Below, one piece after another: positions 47,401 to 59,961 of a DNA stretch of 64,000 bases. This DNA comes from Ampullaceana balthica (taxonomy: Eukaryota > Mollusca > Gastropoda > Lymnaeidae), in contig CALYLW010000135.1 of assembly GCA_944989445.1 (NCBI GenBank), forward strand, positions 738,217 to 802,216, read 5' to 3'. Made by a program: the position numbers and the translations under genes. Under the pieces are notes generated by a model. The model was not told the DNA's origin. It did not search any database and saw nothing but the letters and a program-made list of their open reading frames with translations. Within the stretch, counting starts at the first letter, position 1. Each line of letters starts with the position of its first letter.

Positions 47401-50400
47401 GTAAATGGTGTATTCTGTATGTTGTCATTGGCGTATACTGAATGTTGTCATTGGTGTATACTGTATGTTGTTATTGGTGTATACTGTATGTTGTCACTGG
47501 TGTATACCGTATGTTGTCATTGGTGCATACTGTATGTTGTCATTGGTGTATACTGTATGTTGTCATTGGTGTATACTGTATGTTGTCATTGGTGTATACC
47601 GTATGTTGTCATTGGTGCATACTGTATGTTGTCATTGGTGTATACTGTATGTTGTCATTGGTGTATACTGTATGTTGCCATAGGTGTATACTGTATGTTG
47701 TCATTGGTGTATAGTGTATGTTGTCATTGGTGTATACTGTATGTTGTCATTGATGTATACTGTATGTTGTCATTGGTGAATCCTGTATTTTGTCATTGAT
47801 GCATAATGTAGGTTATCATTGGTGCATACTGTATGTTGTCATTGGTGCACACTGAATGTTGTCATTGGTCTATACTGTATGTTGTCATTGGTGTATACTG
47901 TATGTTGCCATTGGTTTATACTGTATGTTGTCATTGGTGTATTCTGTATGTTGTCATTGGTGTATTCTGTATGTTGTCATTGGCGTATACTGTATGTTGT
48001 CATTGGTGTATAATGTATGTTGTCATTGTTGTTTACTGTATGTTGTCATTGGCGTATTATGTATGTTGTCATTGGCGTATTATGTATGTTGTCATTGGTG
48101 TATACTGTATGTTGTCATTGGTGTATACTGTATGTTGTCGTGGGCGTATACTGTATGTTGTCATTGGCGTATACTGTATGTTGTCATGGGCGTATACTGT
48201 ATGTTGTCATTGGCGTATACTGTATGTTGTCATGGGCGTATGCTGTATGTTTTCACTGGTGTATACTGTATGTTGTCATGGGCGTATTCTGTATGTTGTC
48301 ATTGGCGTATACTGTATGTTGTCATTGGCGTATACTGTATGTTGTCATTGGCGTATTCTGTATGTTGTCATTGGCGTATACTGTATGTTGTCATTGGCGT
48401 ATTATGTATGTTGTCATTGGTGTATACTGTATGTTGTTATTGGTGTATACTGTATGTTGTCATTGGTGTATACTGTATGTTGTCATTGGTGTATACTGTA
48501 TGTTGTTATTGGTGTATACTGTATGTTGTCATTGGTGTATACTGTATGTTGTTATTGGTGTATACTGTATGTTGTCATTGGTGTATACTGTATGTTGTCA
48601 TTGGTGTATACTGTATGTTGTCATTGGTGTATACTGTATGTTTTCATTGGTGTATACTGTATGTTGTCATTGGTGTATACTGTATGTTGTCATTGGTGTA
48701 TACTGTATGTTGTCATTGGCGTATTATGTATGTTGTCATTGGTGTATACTGTATGTTGTCATTGGTGTATACTGTATGTTGTCATTGGTGTATACTGTAT
48801 GTTGTCATTGGCGTATTATGTATGTTGTCATTGGTGTATACTGTATGTTGTCATTGGTGTATACTGTATGTTGTCATTGGCGTATACTGTATGTTGTCAT
48901 TGGTGTATACTGTATGTTGTCATTGGTGTATGTTGTCATTGGTGTATACTGTATGTTGTCACTGGTGTATACTGTATGTTGTCACTGGTGTATACTGTAT
49001 GTTGTCACTGGTGTATACTGTATGTTGTCATTGGTGTATACTGTATGTTGTCACTGGAGTATACTGTATGTTGTCACTGGTGTATAATGTACGTTGTCAC
49101 TGGTGTATACTGTATGGTGTCATTGGTGTATACTGTATGTTGTCACTGGTGTATAATGTATGTTGTCACTGGTGTTTACTGTATGTTGTAATTGGTGTAT
49201 ACTGTATGTTGTCACTGGTGTATACTGTATGTTGTCACTGGTGTATACTGTATGTTGTGACTGGTGTATACAGTATGTTGTCATTGGTGTATACTGTATG
49301 TTGTGACTGGTGTATACAGTATGTTGTCATTGGTGTATACTGTATGTTGTCACTGGTGTATACAGTATGTTGTCACTGGTGTATAATGTATGTTGTCTTT
49401 GGTGTATACTGTATGTTGTCATTTTTATACTGTATGTTGTCACTGGTGTATACTGTATGTTGTCACTGGTGTATACTGTATGTTGTCACTGGTGTATACT
49501 GTATGTTGTCACTGGTGTATACTGTATGTTGTCACTGGTGTATACTGTATGTTGTCACTGGTGTATACTGTATGTTGTCACTGGTGTATACTGTATGTTG
49601 TCACTGGTGTATATTGTATGTTGTCACTGGTGTATACTGTATGTTGTCACTGGTGTATACTGTATGTTGTCACTGGTGTATACTGTATGTTGTCATTGGT
49701 GTATACTGTATGTTGTCATTGGTGTATACTGTATGTTGTCATTGGTGTATACTGTATGTTGTCATTGGTGTATACTGTATGTTGTCATTGGTGTATACTG
49801 TATGTTGCCATAGGTGTATACTGTATGTTGTCATTGGTGTATAGTGTATGTTGTCATTGGTGTATACTGTATGTTGTCATTGGTGTATACTGTATGTTGT
49901 CATTGGTGAATCCTGTATTTTGTCATTGATGCATAATGTAGGTTATCATTGGTGCATACTGTATGTTGTCATTGGTGCACACTGAATGTTGTCATTGGTC
50001 TATACTGTATGTTGTCATTGGTCTATACTGTATGTTGTCATTGGTGTATACTGTATGTTGTCATTGGTGTATACTGTATGTTGTCATTGGTGTATACTGT
50101 ATGTTGTCATTGGTGTATTCTGTATGTTGTCATTGGTGTATTCTGTATGTTGTCATTGGCGTATACTGTATGTTGTCATTGGTGTATAATGTATGTTGTC
50201 ATTGGTGTTTACTGTATGTTGTCATTGGCGTATTATGTATGTTGTCATTGGCGTATTATGTATGTTGTCATTGGTGTATACTGTATGTTGTCATTGGTGT
50301 ATACTGTATGTTGTCATTGGGCGTATACTGTATGTTGTCATTGGCGTATACTGTATGTTGTCATGGGCGTATACTGTATGTTGTCATTGGCGTATACTGT

Positions 50401-53400
50401 ATGTTGTCATGGGCGTATGCTGTATGTTTTCACTGGTGTATACTGTATGTTGTCATGGGCGTATTCTGTATGTTGTCATTGGCGTATACTGTATGTTGTC
50501 ATTGGCGTATACTGTATGTTGTCATTGGCGTATTATGTATGTTGTCATTGGTGTATACTGTATGTTGTCATTGGCGTATTCTGTATGTTGTCATTGGCGT
50601 ATAATGTATGTTGTCATTGGCGTATTATGTATGTTGTCATTGGTGTATACTGTATGTTGTTATTGGTGTATACTGTATGTTGTCATTGGTGTATACTGTA
50701 TGTTGTCATTGGTGTATACTGTATGTTGTTATTGGTGTATACTGTATGTTGTCATTGGTGTATACTGTATGTTGTTATTGGTGTATACTGTATGTTGTCA
50801 TTGGTGTATACTGTATGTTGTCATTGGTGTATACTGTATGTTGTCATTGGTGTATACTGTATGTTTGTCATTGGTGTATACTGTATGTTGTCATTGGTGT
50901 ATACTGTATGTTGTCATTGGTGTATACTGTATGTTGTCATTGGCGTATTATGTATGTTGTCATTGGTGTATACTGTATGTTGTCATTGGTGTATACTGTA
51001 TGTTGTCATTGGTGTATACTGTATGTTGTCATTGGTGTATTACTGTATGTTGTCATTGGTGTATACTGTATGTTGTCATTGGTGTATACTGTATGTTGTC
51101 ATTGGCGTATACTGTATGTTGTCATTGGTGTATACTGTATGTTGTCATTGGTGTATGTTGTCATTGGTGTATACTGTATGTTGTCACTGGTGTATACTGT
51201 ATGTTGTCACTGGTGTATACTGTATGTTGTCACTGGTGTATACTGTATGTTGTCATTGGTGTATACTGTATGTTGTCACTGGAGTATACTGTATGTTGTC
51301 ACTGGTGTATAATGTACGTTGTCACTGGTGTATACTGTATGGTGTCATTGGTGTATACTGTATGTTGTCACTGGTGTATAATGTATGTTGTCACTGGTGT
51401 TTACTGTATGTTGTAATTGGTGTATACTGTATGTTGTCACTGGTGTATACTGTATGTTGTCACTGGTGTATACTGTATGTTGTGACTGGTGTATACTGTA
51501 TGTTGTCATTGGTGTATACTGTATGTTGTCATTGGTGTATACAGTATGTTGTCATTGGTGTATACTGTATGTTGTCACTGGTGTATACTGTATGTTGTCA
51601 CTGGTGTATAATGTATGTTGTCTTTGGTGTATACTGTATGTTGTCATTTTTTATACTGTATGTTGTCACTGGTGTATACTGTATGTTGTCATTGGTGTAT
51701 ACTGTATGTTGTCACTGGTGTATACTGTATGTTGTCACTGGTGTATACTGTATGTTGTCACTGGTGTATACTGTATGTTGTCACTGGTGTATACTGTATG
51801 TTGTCACTGGTGTATACTGTATGTTGTCACTGGTGTATACTGTATGTTGTCACTGGTGTATATTGTATGTTGTCACTGGTGTATACTGTAAGTTGTCACT
51901 GGTGTATACTGTATGTTGTCACTGGTGTATACTGTATGTTGTCACTGGTGTATACTGTATGTTGTCATTGGTGTATACTGTATGTTGTCACTGGTGTATA
52001 CTTTATGTTGTCACTGGTGTATAATGTATGTTGTCACTGGTGTATATTGTATGTTGTCATTTGTGTATAATGTATGTTGTCACTGGTGTATACTGTATGT
52101 TGTCACTGGTGTATACTGTATGTTGTCATTGGTGTGTTCTGTATGTTGTCATTGGCGTATACTGTATGTTGTCATTGGCGTATACTGTATGTTGTCATTG
52201 GCGTATTATGTATGTTGTCATTGGTGTATTCTGTATGTTGTCATTGGTGTATTCTGTATGTTGTCATTGGCGTATACTGTATGTTGTCATTGGCGTATTA
52301 TGTATGTTGTCAAATGGTGTATTCTGTATGTTGTCATTGGCGTATACTGTATGTTGTCATTGGTGTATACTGTATGTTGTCATTGGTGTATACTGTATGT
52401 TGTCATTGGTGTATACTGTATGTTGTCATTGGTGTATACTGTATGTTGTCATTGGTGTATACTGTATGTTGTCATTGGTGTATACTGTATGTTGTCATTG
52501 GTGTATACTGTATGTTGTCATTGGTGTATACTGTATGTTGTCATTGGTGTATACTGTATGTTGTCATTGGTGTATACTGTATGTTGTCATTGGTGTATAC
52601 TGTATGTTGTCATTGGTGTATACTGTATGTTGTCATTGGTGTATACTGTATGTTGTCATTGGTGTATACTGTATGTTGTCATTGGTGTATACTGTATGTT
52701 GTCATTGGTGTATACTGTATGTTGTCATTGGTGTATACTGTATGTTGTCATTGGTGTATACTGTATGTTGTCATTGGTGTATACTGTATGTTGTCATTGG
52801 TGTATACTGTATGTTGTCATTGGTGTATACTGTATGTTGTCATTGGTGTATACTGTATGTTGTCATTGGTGTATACTGTATGTTGTCATTGGTGTATACT
52901 GTATGTTGTCATTGGTGTATACTGTATGTTGTCATTGGTGTATACTGTATGTTGTCATTGGTGTATACTGTATGTTGTCATTGGTGTATTACTGTATGTT
53001 GTCATTGGTGTATACTGTATGTTGTCATTGGTGTATACTGTATGTTGTCATTGGTGTATACTGTATGTTGTCATTGGTGTATACTGTATGTTGTCATTGG
53101 TGTATACTGTATGTTGTCATTGGTGTATACTGTATGTTGTCATGGGCGTATGCTGTATGTTTTCATGGTGTATACTGTATGTTGTCATTGGGCGTATTCT
53201 GTATGTTGTCATTGGCGTATACTGTATGTTGTCATTGGCGTATACTGTATGTTGTCATTGGCGTATTATGTATGTTGTCATTGGTGTATACTGTATGTTG
53301 TCATTGGCGTATTCTGTATGTTGTCATTGGCGTATACTGTATGTTGTCATTGGCGTATTATGTATGTTGTCATTGGTGTATACTGTATGTTGTCATTGGT

Positions 53401-54788
53401 GTATACTGTATGTTGTCATTGGTGTATACTGTATGTTGTCATTGGTGTATACTGTATGTTGTTATTGGTGTATACTGTATGTTGTCATTGGTGTATACTG
53501 TATGTTGTCATTGGTGTATACTGTATGTTGTCATTGGTGTATACTGTATGTTGTCATTGGTGTATACTGTATGTTGTCATTGGTGTATACTGTATGTTTG
53601 TCATTGGTGTATACTGTATGTTGTCATTGGTGTATACTGTATGTTGTCATTGGTGTATACTGTATGTTGTCATTGGCGTATTATGTATGTTGTCATTGGT
53701 GTATACTGTATGTTGTCATTGGTGTATACTGTATGTTGTCATTGGTGTATACTGTATGTTGTCATTGGCGTATTATGTATGTTGTCATTGGTGTATACTG
53801 TATGTTGTCATTGGTGTATACTGTATGTTGTCATTGGCGTATACTGTATGTTGTCATTGGTGTATACTGTATGTTGTCATTGGTGTATGTTGTCATTGGT
53901 GTATACTGTATGTTGTCACTGGTGTATACTGTATGTTGTCACTGGTGTATACTGTATGTTGTCACTGGTGTATACTGTATGTTGTCATTGGTGTATACTG
54001 TATGTTGTCACTGGAGTATACTGTATGTTGTCACTGGTGTATAATGTACGTTGTCACTGGTGTATACTGTATGTTGTCATTGGTGTATACTGTATGTTGT
54101 CACTGGTGTATAATGTATGTTGTCACTGGTGTTTACTGTATGTTGTCATTGGTGTATACTGTATGTTGTCACTGGTGTATACTGTATGTTGTCACTGGTG
54201 TATACTGTATGTTGTGACTGGTGTATACAGTATGTTGTCATTGGTGTATACTGTATGTTGTCATTGGTGTATACAGTATGTTGTCATTGGTGTATACTGT
54301 ATGTTGTCATTGGTGTATACTGTATGTTGTCACTGGTGTATACTGTATGTTGTCATTGGTGTATACTGTATGTTGTCATTGGTGTATACTGTATGTTGTC
54401 ACTGGTGTATACTGTATGTTGTCACTGGTGTATACTGTATGTTGTCACTGGTGTATACTGTATGTTGTCACTGGTGTATACTGTATGTTGTCACTGGTGT
54501 ATACTGTATGTTGTCACTGGTGTATACTGTATGTTGTCACTGGTGTATACTGTATGTTGTCACTGGTGTATACTGTATGTTGTCACTGGTGTATACTGTA
54601 TGTTGTCACTGGTGTATACTGTATGTTGTCACTGGTGTATACTGTATGTTGTCACTGGTGTATACTGTATGTTGTCATTGGTGTATACTGTATGTTGTCA
54701 CTGGTGTATACTGTATGTTGTCATTGGTGTATACTGTATGTTGTCACTGGTGTATACTGTATGTTGTCATTGGTGTATAGTGTATGTT
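38466..54788. repeat. 16.3-kb satellite array, 23-bp unit, about 710 copies, with higher-order repeats
   Basis: Basic unit TGTTGTCATTGGTGTATACT + GTA. Main variants are caCtgg/caTtgg, gCgtat, ttCtg/atTatg and cAgta. Three units make 69 bp, so every plus frame is open with a 23-residue period (VYTVCCHWCILYVVIGVYCM..); frames of up to 955 codons are artefacts. Variant order repeats at fixed offsets: 3373 bp (39051 with 42424, 39793 with 43166, 41376 with 44749) and 1878 bp (40037 with 41915; 45127 with 47005). The offset equals 147 units minus 8 bp, explained by a 7-bp-short unit (40990) and a 1-bp-short one (41490). A block at 52350-53110 is nearly pure consensus. Confidence 0.98.
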
Positions 54789-55410
54789 GGTTGAGAACAT
54801 CGGACTGAGAGCGTCAACAGGTGATGAAGTCATGTTGCCAAAGGCCAAGGGAGTAATGTTCCCTTTAAGCTGCGCGGCTGTGCTGATATCTGACCGACGT
54901 CGTGCAGCTGGCTAGAATTACCGCGCAGCAAATTGTGCAAAACAATATTTATTTATTTTATTGATGCAGTGCAACTTTGCATGCGAATTTGTTTTTGTTT
55001 TTTAATTTGCACAATGTCCAACGAACCTCAGAGGGACCATGGGTAGGGAGTATTTTTATTCTAATGATCTAAGATATATTGCTTAAAGCATGGAAATTAT
55101 AAGTCATCCCTAGCTATATATGCCTTGTGGAGAGGGAATTACTTAGTTTGGGGAATTACTTAGTTTGGGGAATTTGGCGTGGGGAGGACGTCAGCAGAAA
55201 ATGTTTACATTGAATAAATAACGGTCCTCTAATAGTTTGAAAACATCAAATATCTCAGAAAGCTATGTTTAATTGTCGTGATGTGAAAGTATTCAAGTCT
55301 TACACAAAATCTCCGCTTTGTTTGTATCTAATGTAAATGTAAGAGTTTTGCACTGAGTTTTATCTTGTTTGAAATCACAACGGTGATACTTCTTCTACTG
55401 ACTTGTGCTT
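54789..55410. other. Flank of the satellite, with a possible MITE
   Basis: 54865-54935 contains GCTGCGCGGC...CCGCGCAGC, also seen at 33932-33976 inside the piggyBac-like element; probably a small interspersed repeat. A GGAATTACTTAGTTTGGG duplication lies at 55136-55170. No gene. Confidence 0.45.
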
Positions 55411-55800
55411 CCCTGGCCTCTAACGACCCGCCTCCCTAACCTCTGACGACACGCCTCCCTAACCTCTAACGACCCGCCTCCCTAACCTCTAACGACCCGC
55501 CTCCCTTACCTCTAACGACCCGCCTCCCTAACCTCTAATGACCCGCCTCCCTGACCTCTAACGACCCGCCTCCCTAACCTCTAACGACCCGCCTCCCTAA
55601 CCTCTAACGACCCGCCTCCCTAACCTCTAACGACCCGCCTCCCTAACCTCTAATGACCCGCCTCCCTGACCTCTAACGACCCGCCTCCCTAACCTCTAAC
55701 GACCCGCCTCCCTAACCTCTAACGACCCGCCTCCCTAACCTCTAATGACCCGCCTCCCTAACCTCTAACGACACGCCTTCCTGACCTCTAACGCCCCGCC
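55411..55800. repeat. GC-rich 23-bp minisatellite, about 17 copies
   Basis: Unit CCTCCCTAACCTCTAACGAC + CCG. The variants TAATGACCCG and CCCTGACC recur 115 bp (five units) apart, giving a five-unit higher-order repeat. One of the few GC-rich stretches in the window. Confidence 0.95.
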
Positions 55801-56190
55801 TAAAACCTTTGTCATTCAAAGTAGTTTGGGACGGGGTCTCTGCATGATGCCGTGAAGTTTTTTTTAAAATTCAGATCTCTTGCCACTTTATGCCCTAACC
55901 TTAACCATTGACTTGGTAGTATACAAACTTACGATATTTGAAATAAATGTTTAAAAAATTACTGTGTTTTTTAATAGTATATTTTAACATTACAGTAGCT
56001 TGAGGTTGTATTTTTATCTTTGCTGTCACAACAAACTATAGTGTGTAACAACTGCCGCCCTGCAGTATAACTGTAAATGTGTTACACAGAGTAGACTGTT
56101 CCTATGTCCAAACATCTACGTCACTGTCTCAGGGACCATTGTATGAAGTATGTCCACTTGTATGGCACTGATGTGGGAGGTGGATTAGTG
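55801..56190. other. Spacer, no feature recognised
   Basis: AT-rich sequence between the minisatellite and the LINE tail. Nothing coding is seen. Confidence 0.5.
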
Positions 56191-56194
56191 AAAC

Positions 56195-56640
56195 ACTAGA
56201 ACAGTGTATTTGACTTCATATCTTACTGAACTTCTCTCTGTCTATTCACCCACTCGTCAGCTACGCTGTTCTTCAGACACACGTATAGTCTCTGTTCCTA
56301 AGACGAGCACTAAAACATTTGGCGATAGGGCTTTCTCTTTTTGTGCCGCCAAACTATGGAATTCGCTACCATTACACATCCGTAGTATTCCAACTACTTA
56401 GGCCTTCAAGATTGCACTAAAGACACATCTCTTTAAACTTAACTTTCAAAAGAACAACATTTATTCTGACTATAAACGAGCTTTTGTGTACCTTACTTGT
56501 CATTCGTGTGGTTGTTAGGATATGAATGTTTATTGAATGCGTGAATACCAATACGTATGTTATTATGTTTGTTTGAAGTGCTTTGAGCCCAGCTCCTTAC
56601 TGGGGCACAGCGCTATATAAATTGTCAGTTATTATTATTT
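56195..56640 (+). mobile_element. Non-LTR retrotransposon (CR1/nimbus-like) 3' end
   Basis: The frame from 56204 reads YLTELLSVYSPTRQLRCSSD, 'TKTFGDRAFSFCAAKLWNSL' and, past a TAG at 56399, 'AFKIALKTHLFKLNF', the typical C-terminus of CR1/L2-group RT proteins. The 3' UTR has AGCCCAGCTCCTTACTGGGG and GCGCTATATAAATTG, then ends in TTATTATTATT at about 56640. 5'-truncated and carrying a stop, so dead. Same family as 1436-1830. Confidence 0.85.
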
Positions 56641-56929
56641 GACGTCACGGCCATGTTTAGTTTAGAAAGTGTGTTTTTATAAGGGGGTAGGTAAAAACCT
56701 TCAGTCGCGGGCGTATTTTTTTGTTTGTTTGTTGTTGTTGTTGTTAGGTGGACCAAGAAGACAAATACCGAGTGTGTCTTATTTTACATCTTTTGTTACA
56801 TACTCGGCCACGTCTAAAATTACTCGACTAAATTAGACTACAGAACAAACCCTTATGCCCATTTACAGCTTGACGACACCCAATATGGATCCTCTATGTC
56901 CACTTTTGAAAACCCTACACACACGTCTC
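56641..56929. other. Spacer, no feature recognised
   Basis: Short GTT repeats near 56720-56745; otherwise unremarkable. Confidence 0.4.
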
Positions 56930-57902
56930 TCTCCCTCTCTCTCTCTCTATCTATCTCTCTATCTATCTCTCTCCGTCTCTATCTATCTCTCTCATATCTA
57001 TCCTCTCTATCTATCTATCTCCCTCTCTCTCTCTCCATATCTATCTCTCTATCTATCTCTCTCCCTCTCTCTCTCCCCCTCTCTATCTATCTCTCTCTCT
57101 AACTCTCTCCCTCTCTCTATCTATCTATATATCTCTCTCCCTCTCTCTCTACTCTATCCTCTCTCTCCCCTCTCTCCTCTCTCTCCCCCCTCTCTCTCCT
57201 ATCTATCTCTCTCCCTCTCTCCCTCTCTCTATCTATCTCCCTCTCTCTATCTATCTCTCTCCCTCTCTCTATCTATCTCTCTCCCTCTCTCTATCTATCT
57301 CTCTCCCTCTCTCTATCTCTCTCCTCTCTCTATCTCTCTCCCTCTCTCTCTATCTCTCTCCCTCTCTCTATCTATCTCTCTCTCTCTCCTCTCTCTATCT
57401 ATCTCTCTCCCTCTCTCTCTATCTATCTCTCTCCCTCTCTCTCTCTATCTATCTCTCTCCCCTCTCTCTATCTATCTCTCTCTCTCTATCTCTCTCACTC
57501 TCTCTCTATCTATCTCTGTCTCTCTCTCCCTATTTATCTCGCTCACTCTCTCTATCTCTGTCTCTCTCTCTATCTATCTCTCTCCCTCTCTCTATCTCTC
57601 TCTCTGTCTCTCTCTCCCTCTCTCTATCTATCTTTCTCACTCTCTCTCTATCTATCTCTGTCTCTCTCTCCCTCTCTATCTATCTATCTCTCTCACTTTC
57701 TCTATCTCTGTCTCCCTCTCTCTATCTATCTCTGTCTCTCTCTCCCTCTCTCTATCTATCTCTCTCACTCTCTCTCTATCTATCTCTGTCTCTCTCTCCC
57801 TCTCTCTATCTATCTCTCTCACTCTCTCTCTATCTCTGTCTCTCTCTCCCTCTCTCTATCTATCTCTCTCACTCTCTCTATCTCTCTCTCTCTCTCTCTC
57901 TC
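56930..57902. repeat. (CT)n/(CTAT)n polypyrimidine microsatellite, about 970 bp
   Basis: Nearly pure pyrimidine on the plus strand: CTCTCTCTATCTATCTCTCT-type runs with CCCTCTCT, GTCT and CACTCT interruptions. The 351-codon frame (Leu/Ser/Tyr) is a repeat artefact. The right part has a regular period of about 50-60 bp (CTATCTCTGTCTCTCTCTCC). Confidence 0.95.
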
Positions 57903-58408
57903 GTCGCTAAAGACGCCCCTTTCAGACAAAGACTGATAATTTCAGTAAATGAAATATAATAATGTCGTGTAGACAACTATTTATGACGTGATCAAGCAGT
58001 ATAAATAAGAGCCAATAAAATGAAGCCTTTCTTTTTTAAAAAAAATATTTATTACAAAAAAATAATATTGTGGTAAAACAAATTTGATGAAATAATTCAC
58101 AATACTTCCTAGATTGAAGGTAAAATTATCATCTTCGGTAATCCCATTTCCTTATGACTATCGACTTATAACATCACTTGAATGTATCGGTCACTTTGGT
58201 AATTATTGAATCCAAGATTTCCCCAAGGACCGATAATTCTCTTCGAACCGAGTTTCGTCATTTAGTTTTGAAATGCTTAAAATTAAAATCATAATTCACC
58301 TGAGGTTTAATAGAAGAAAAAAAAAGAATTTACTTAGCGCCATTTATATTCTCAAAACATGTGTTATGTAAACAAAAAAGTGAGATCAGTAACATTTCCA
58401 AAACAATT
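57903..58408. other. Spacer, no feature recognised
   Basis: AT-rich. It lies downstream (on the minus strand) of the possible exon at 58409-58560; no certain poly(A) signal is identified. Confidence 0.4.
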
Positions 58409-58560
58409 TCACTCGTATCGTCTTCTTTGCGGTGGCGACCGTTTGATGTAGCTGTAGTAGATGACAGAGGAGAAGACAGAAACATTGAACACTTCACTGG
58501 ACACAAGGTTGACAAACATCGGGAAATCTTTGGTGATGACCACAGTGGTCAAGATTCGGA
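58409..58560 (-). CDS. Possible terminal exon of an unknown gene
   Basis: On the minus strand, a good acceptor (ctttcctcag) at 58561 is followed by an open frame RILTTVVITKDFPMFVNLVS, SEVFNVSVFSSVIYYSYIKR and SPPQRRRYE-stop (49 codons, entering in phase 2). The base composition is markedly less AT-rich than its surroundings. The central hydrophobic part followed by basic residues could be the last membrane helix and tail of a receptor-like protein, but I do not recognise the family, and no upstream exon was found on the minus strand within the window. It may be a pseudogene or chance. Confidence 0.3.
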
Positions 58561-58678
58561 CTGAGGAAAGATATAGTTACGTTCGGTGAGGTGCTTCATA
58601 TTTTATCTAGTAAATATTGGGGCAAGATTAAGTGTCTTAAACAAAAACCAAATTTGACTTAATTCTCACCTAATCCCA

Positions 58679-59770
58679 AGACAAAGTGTAGAAGGGTTTA
58701 GATCAGACAAAGTGTAGAAGGGTTTAGGTCAGACAAAGTGTAGAAGGGTTTAGGTCAGACAAGGTGTAGAAGGGTTTAGATCAGACAAGGTGTAGAAGGG
58801 TTTAGATCAGACAAAGTGTAGAAGGGTTTAGTTCAGACAAAGTGGAGAAGGGTTTAGGTCAGACAAAGTGGAGAAGGGTTTAGGTCAGACAAAGTGTAGA
58901 AGGGTTTAGGTCAGACAAAGTGTAGAAGGGTTTAGGTCAGACAAAGTGTAGAAGGTTTTAGGTCAGACAAAGTGTAGAAGGGTTTAGGTCAGACAAAGTG
59001 GAGAAGGGTTTAGGTCAGACAAAGTGGAGAAGGGTTTAGGTCAGACAAAGTGTAGAAGGGTTTAGGTCAGACAAAGTGTAGAAGGGTTTAGGTCAGACAA
59101 AGTGTAGAAGGTTTTAGGTCAGACAAAGTGGAGAAGGGTTTAGGTCAGACAAAGTGGAGAAGGGTTTAGGTCAGACAAAGTGTAGAAGGGTTTAGGTCAG
59201 ACAAAGTGTAGAAGGGTTTAGGTCAGACAAAGTGTAGAAGGTTTTAGGTCAGACAAAGTGTAGAAGGGTTTAGGTCAAACAAAGTGGAGAAGGGTTTAGG
59301 TCAGACGAAGTGGAGAAGGGTTTAGGTCAGACAAAGTGTAGAAGGGTTTAGGTCAGACAAAGTGTAGAAGGGTTTAGGTCAGACAAAGTGGAGAAGGGTT
59401 TAGGTCAGACAAAGTGTAGAAGGGTTTAGGTCAGACAAAGTGGAGAAGGGTTTAGATCAGACAAAGTGTAGAAGGGTTTAGGTCAGACAAAGTGTAGAAG
59501 GGTTTAGATCAGACAAAGTGTAGAAAGGTTTAGGTCAGACAAAGTGTAGAAGGGTTTAGGTCAGACAAAGTGTAGAAAGGTTTAGGTCAGACAAAGTGGA
59601 GAAGGGTTTAGGTCAGACAAAGTGTAGAAGGGTTTAGGTCAGACAAAGTGTAGAAGGGTTTAGGTCAGACAAAGTGGAGAAGGGTTTAGGTCAGACAAAG
59701 TGTAGAAGGGTTTAGGTCAGACAAAGTGGAGAAGGGTTTAGGTCAGACAAAGTGGAGAAGGGTTTAGGTA
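58679..59770. repeat. 26-bp minisatellite, about 42 copies
   Basis: Unit AGACAAAGTGTAGAAGGGTT + TAGGTC, with gTGt/gGGa and gAtc/gGtc variants. Blocks of variants repeat in order (for example around 58850-59110 and 59110-59240), showing secondary duplications. Confidence 0.97.
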
Positions 59771-59872
59771 TTTCAGATTTGGACTGGAATCATACATTGC
59801 CTTCCACAACTAACGTAAAGAATGATTTTAAAAATATAAGTTATCATATTACCATTTTAAAAGTGTGTGTGG

Positions 59873-59961
59873 GCTGTGGCGTAGCGTGGGTATGTGCCGC
59901 CCGGGGGAGAACCCAAATTTACCGCCCCCCCTCCCCTTTCGAAAACTATGTTAATGCTATA
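59873..59961. mobile_element. Transposon end, TGGCGTAGCG family
   Basis: CTGTGGCGTAGCGTGGGTAT followed by GCCGCCCGGGGGAGAACCC. Its inverted counterpart CGCTACGCCACTTG lies at 61230-61243. Typical of widespread invertebrate hAT-like MITEs (AGTGGCGTAGC ends); exact boundaries and TSD not found. Confidence 0.5.

Noticed and set aside
38466..54788. CRISPR array
   Set aside because: Units are contiguous 23-mers with no spacers and the genome is eukaryotic; the same applies to all other arrays here.
38431..54808. Dozens of long plus-strand open frames (up to 955 codons) as genes
   Set aside because: All are read-throughs of a 23-bp satellite without stop codons in any plus frame; no introns, conserved domain or non-repeat sequence.
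56855..57910. 351-codon Leu/Ser/Tyr-rich frame as a gene
   Set aside because: Pure CT/CTAT microsatellite translation.
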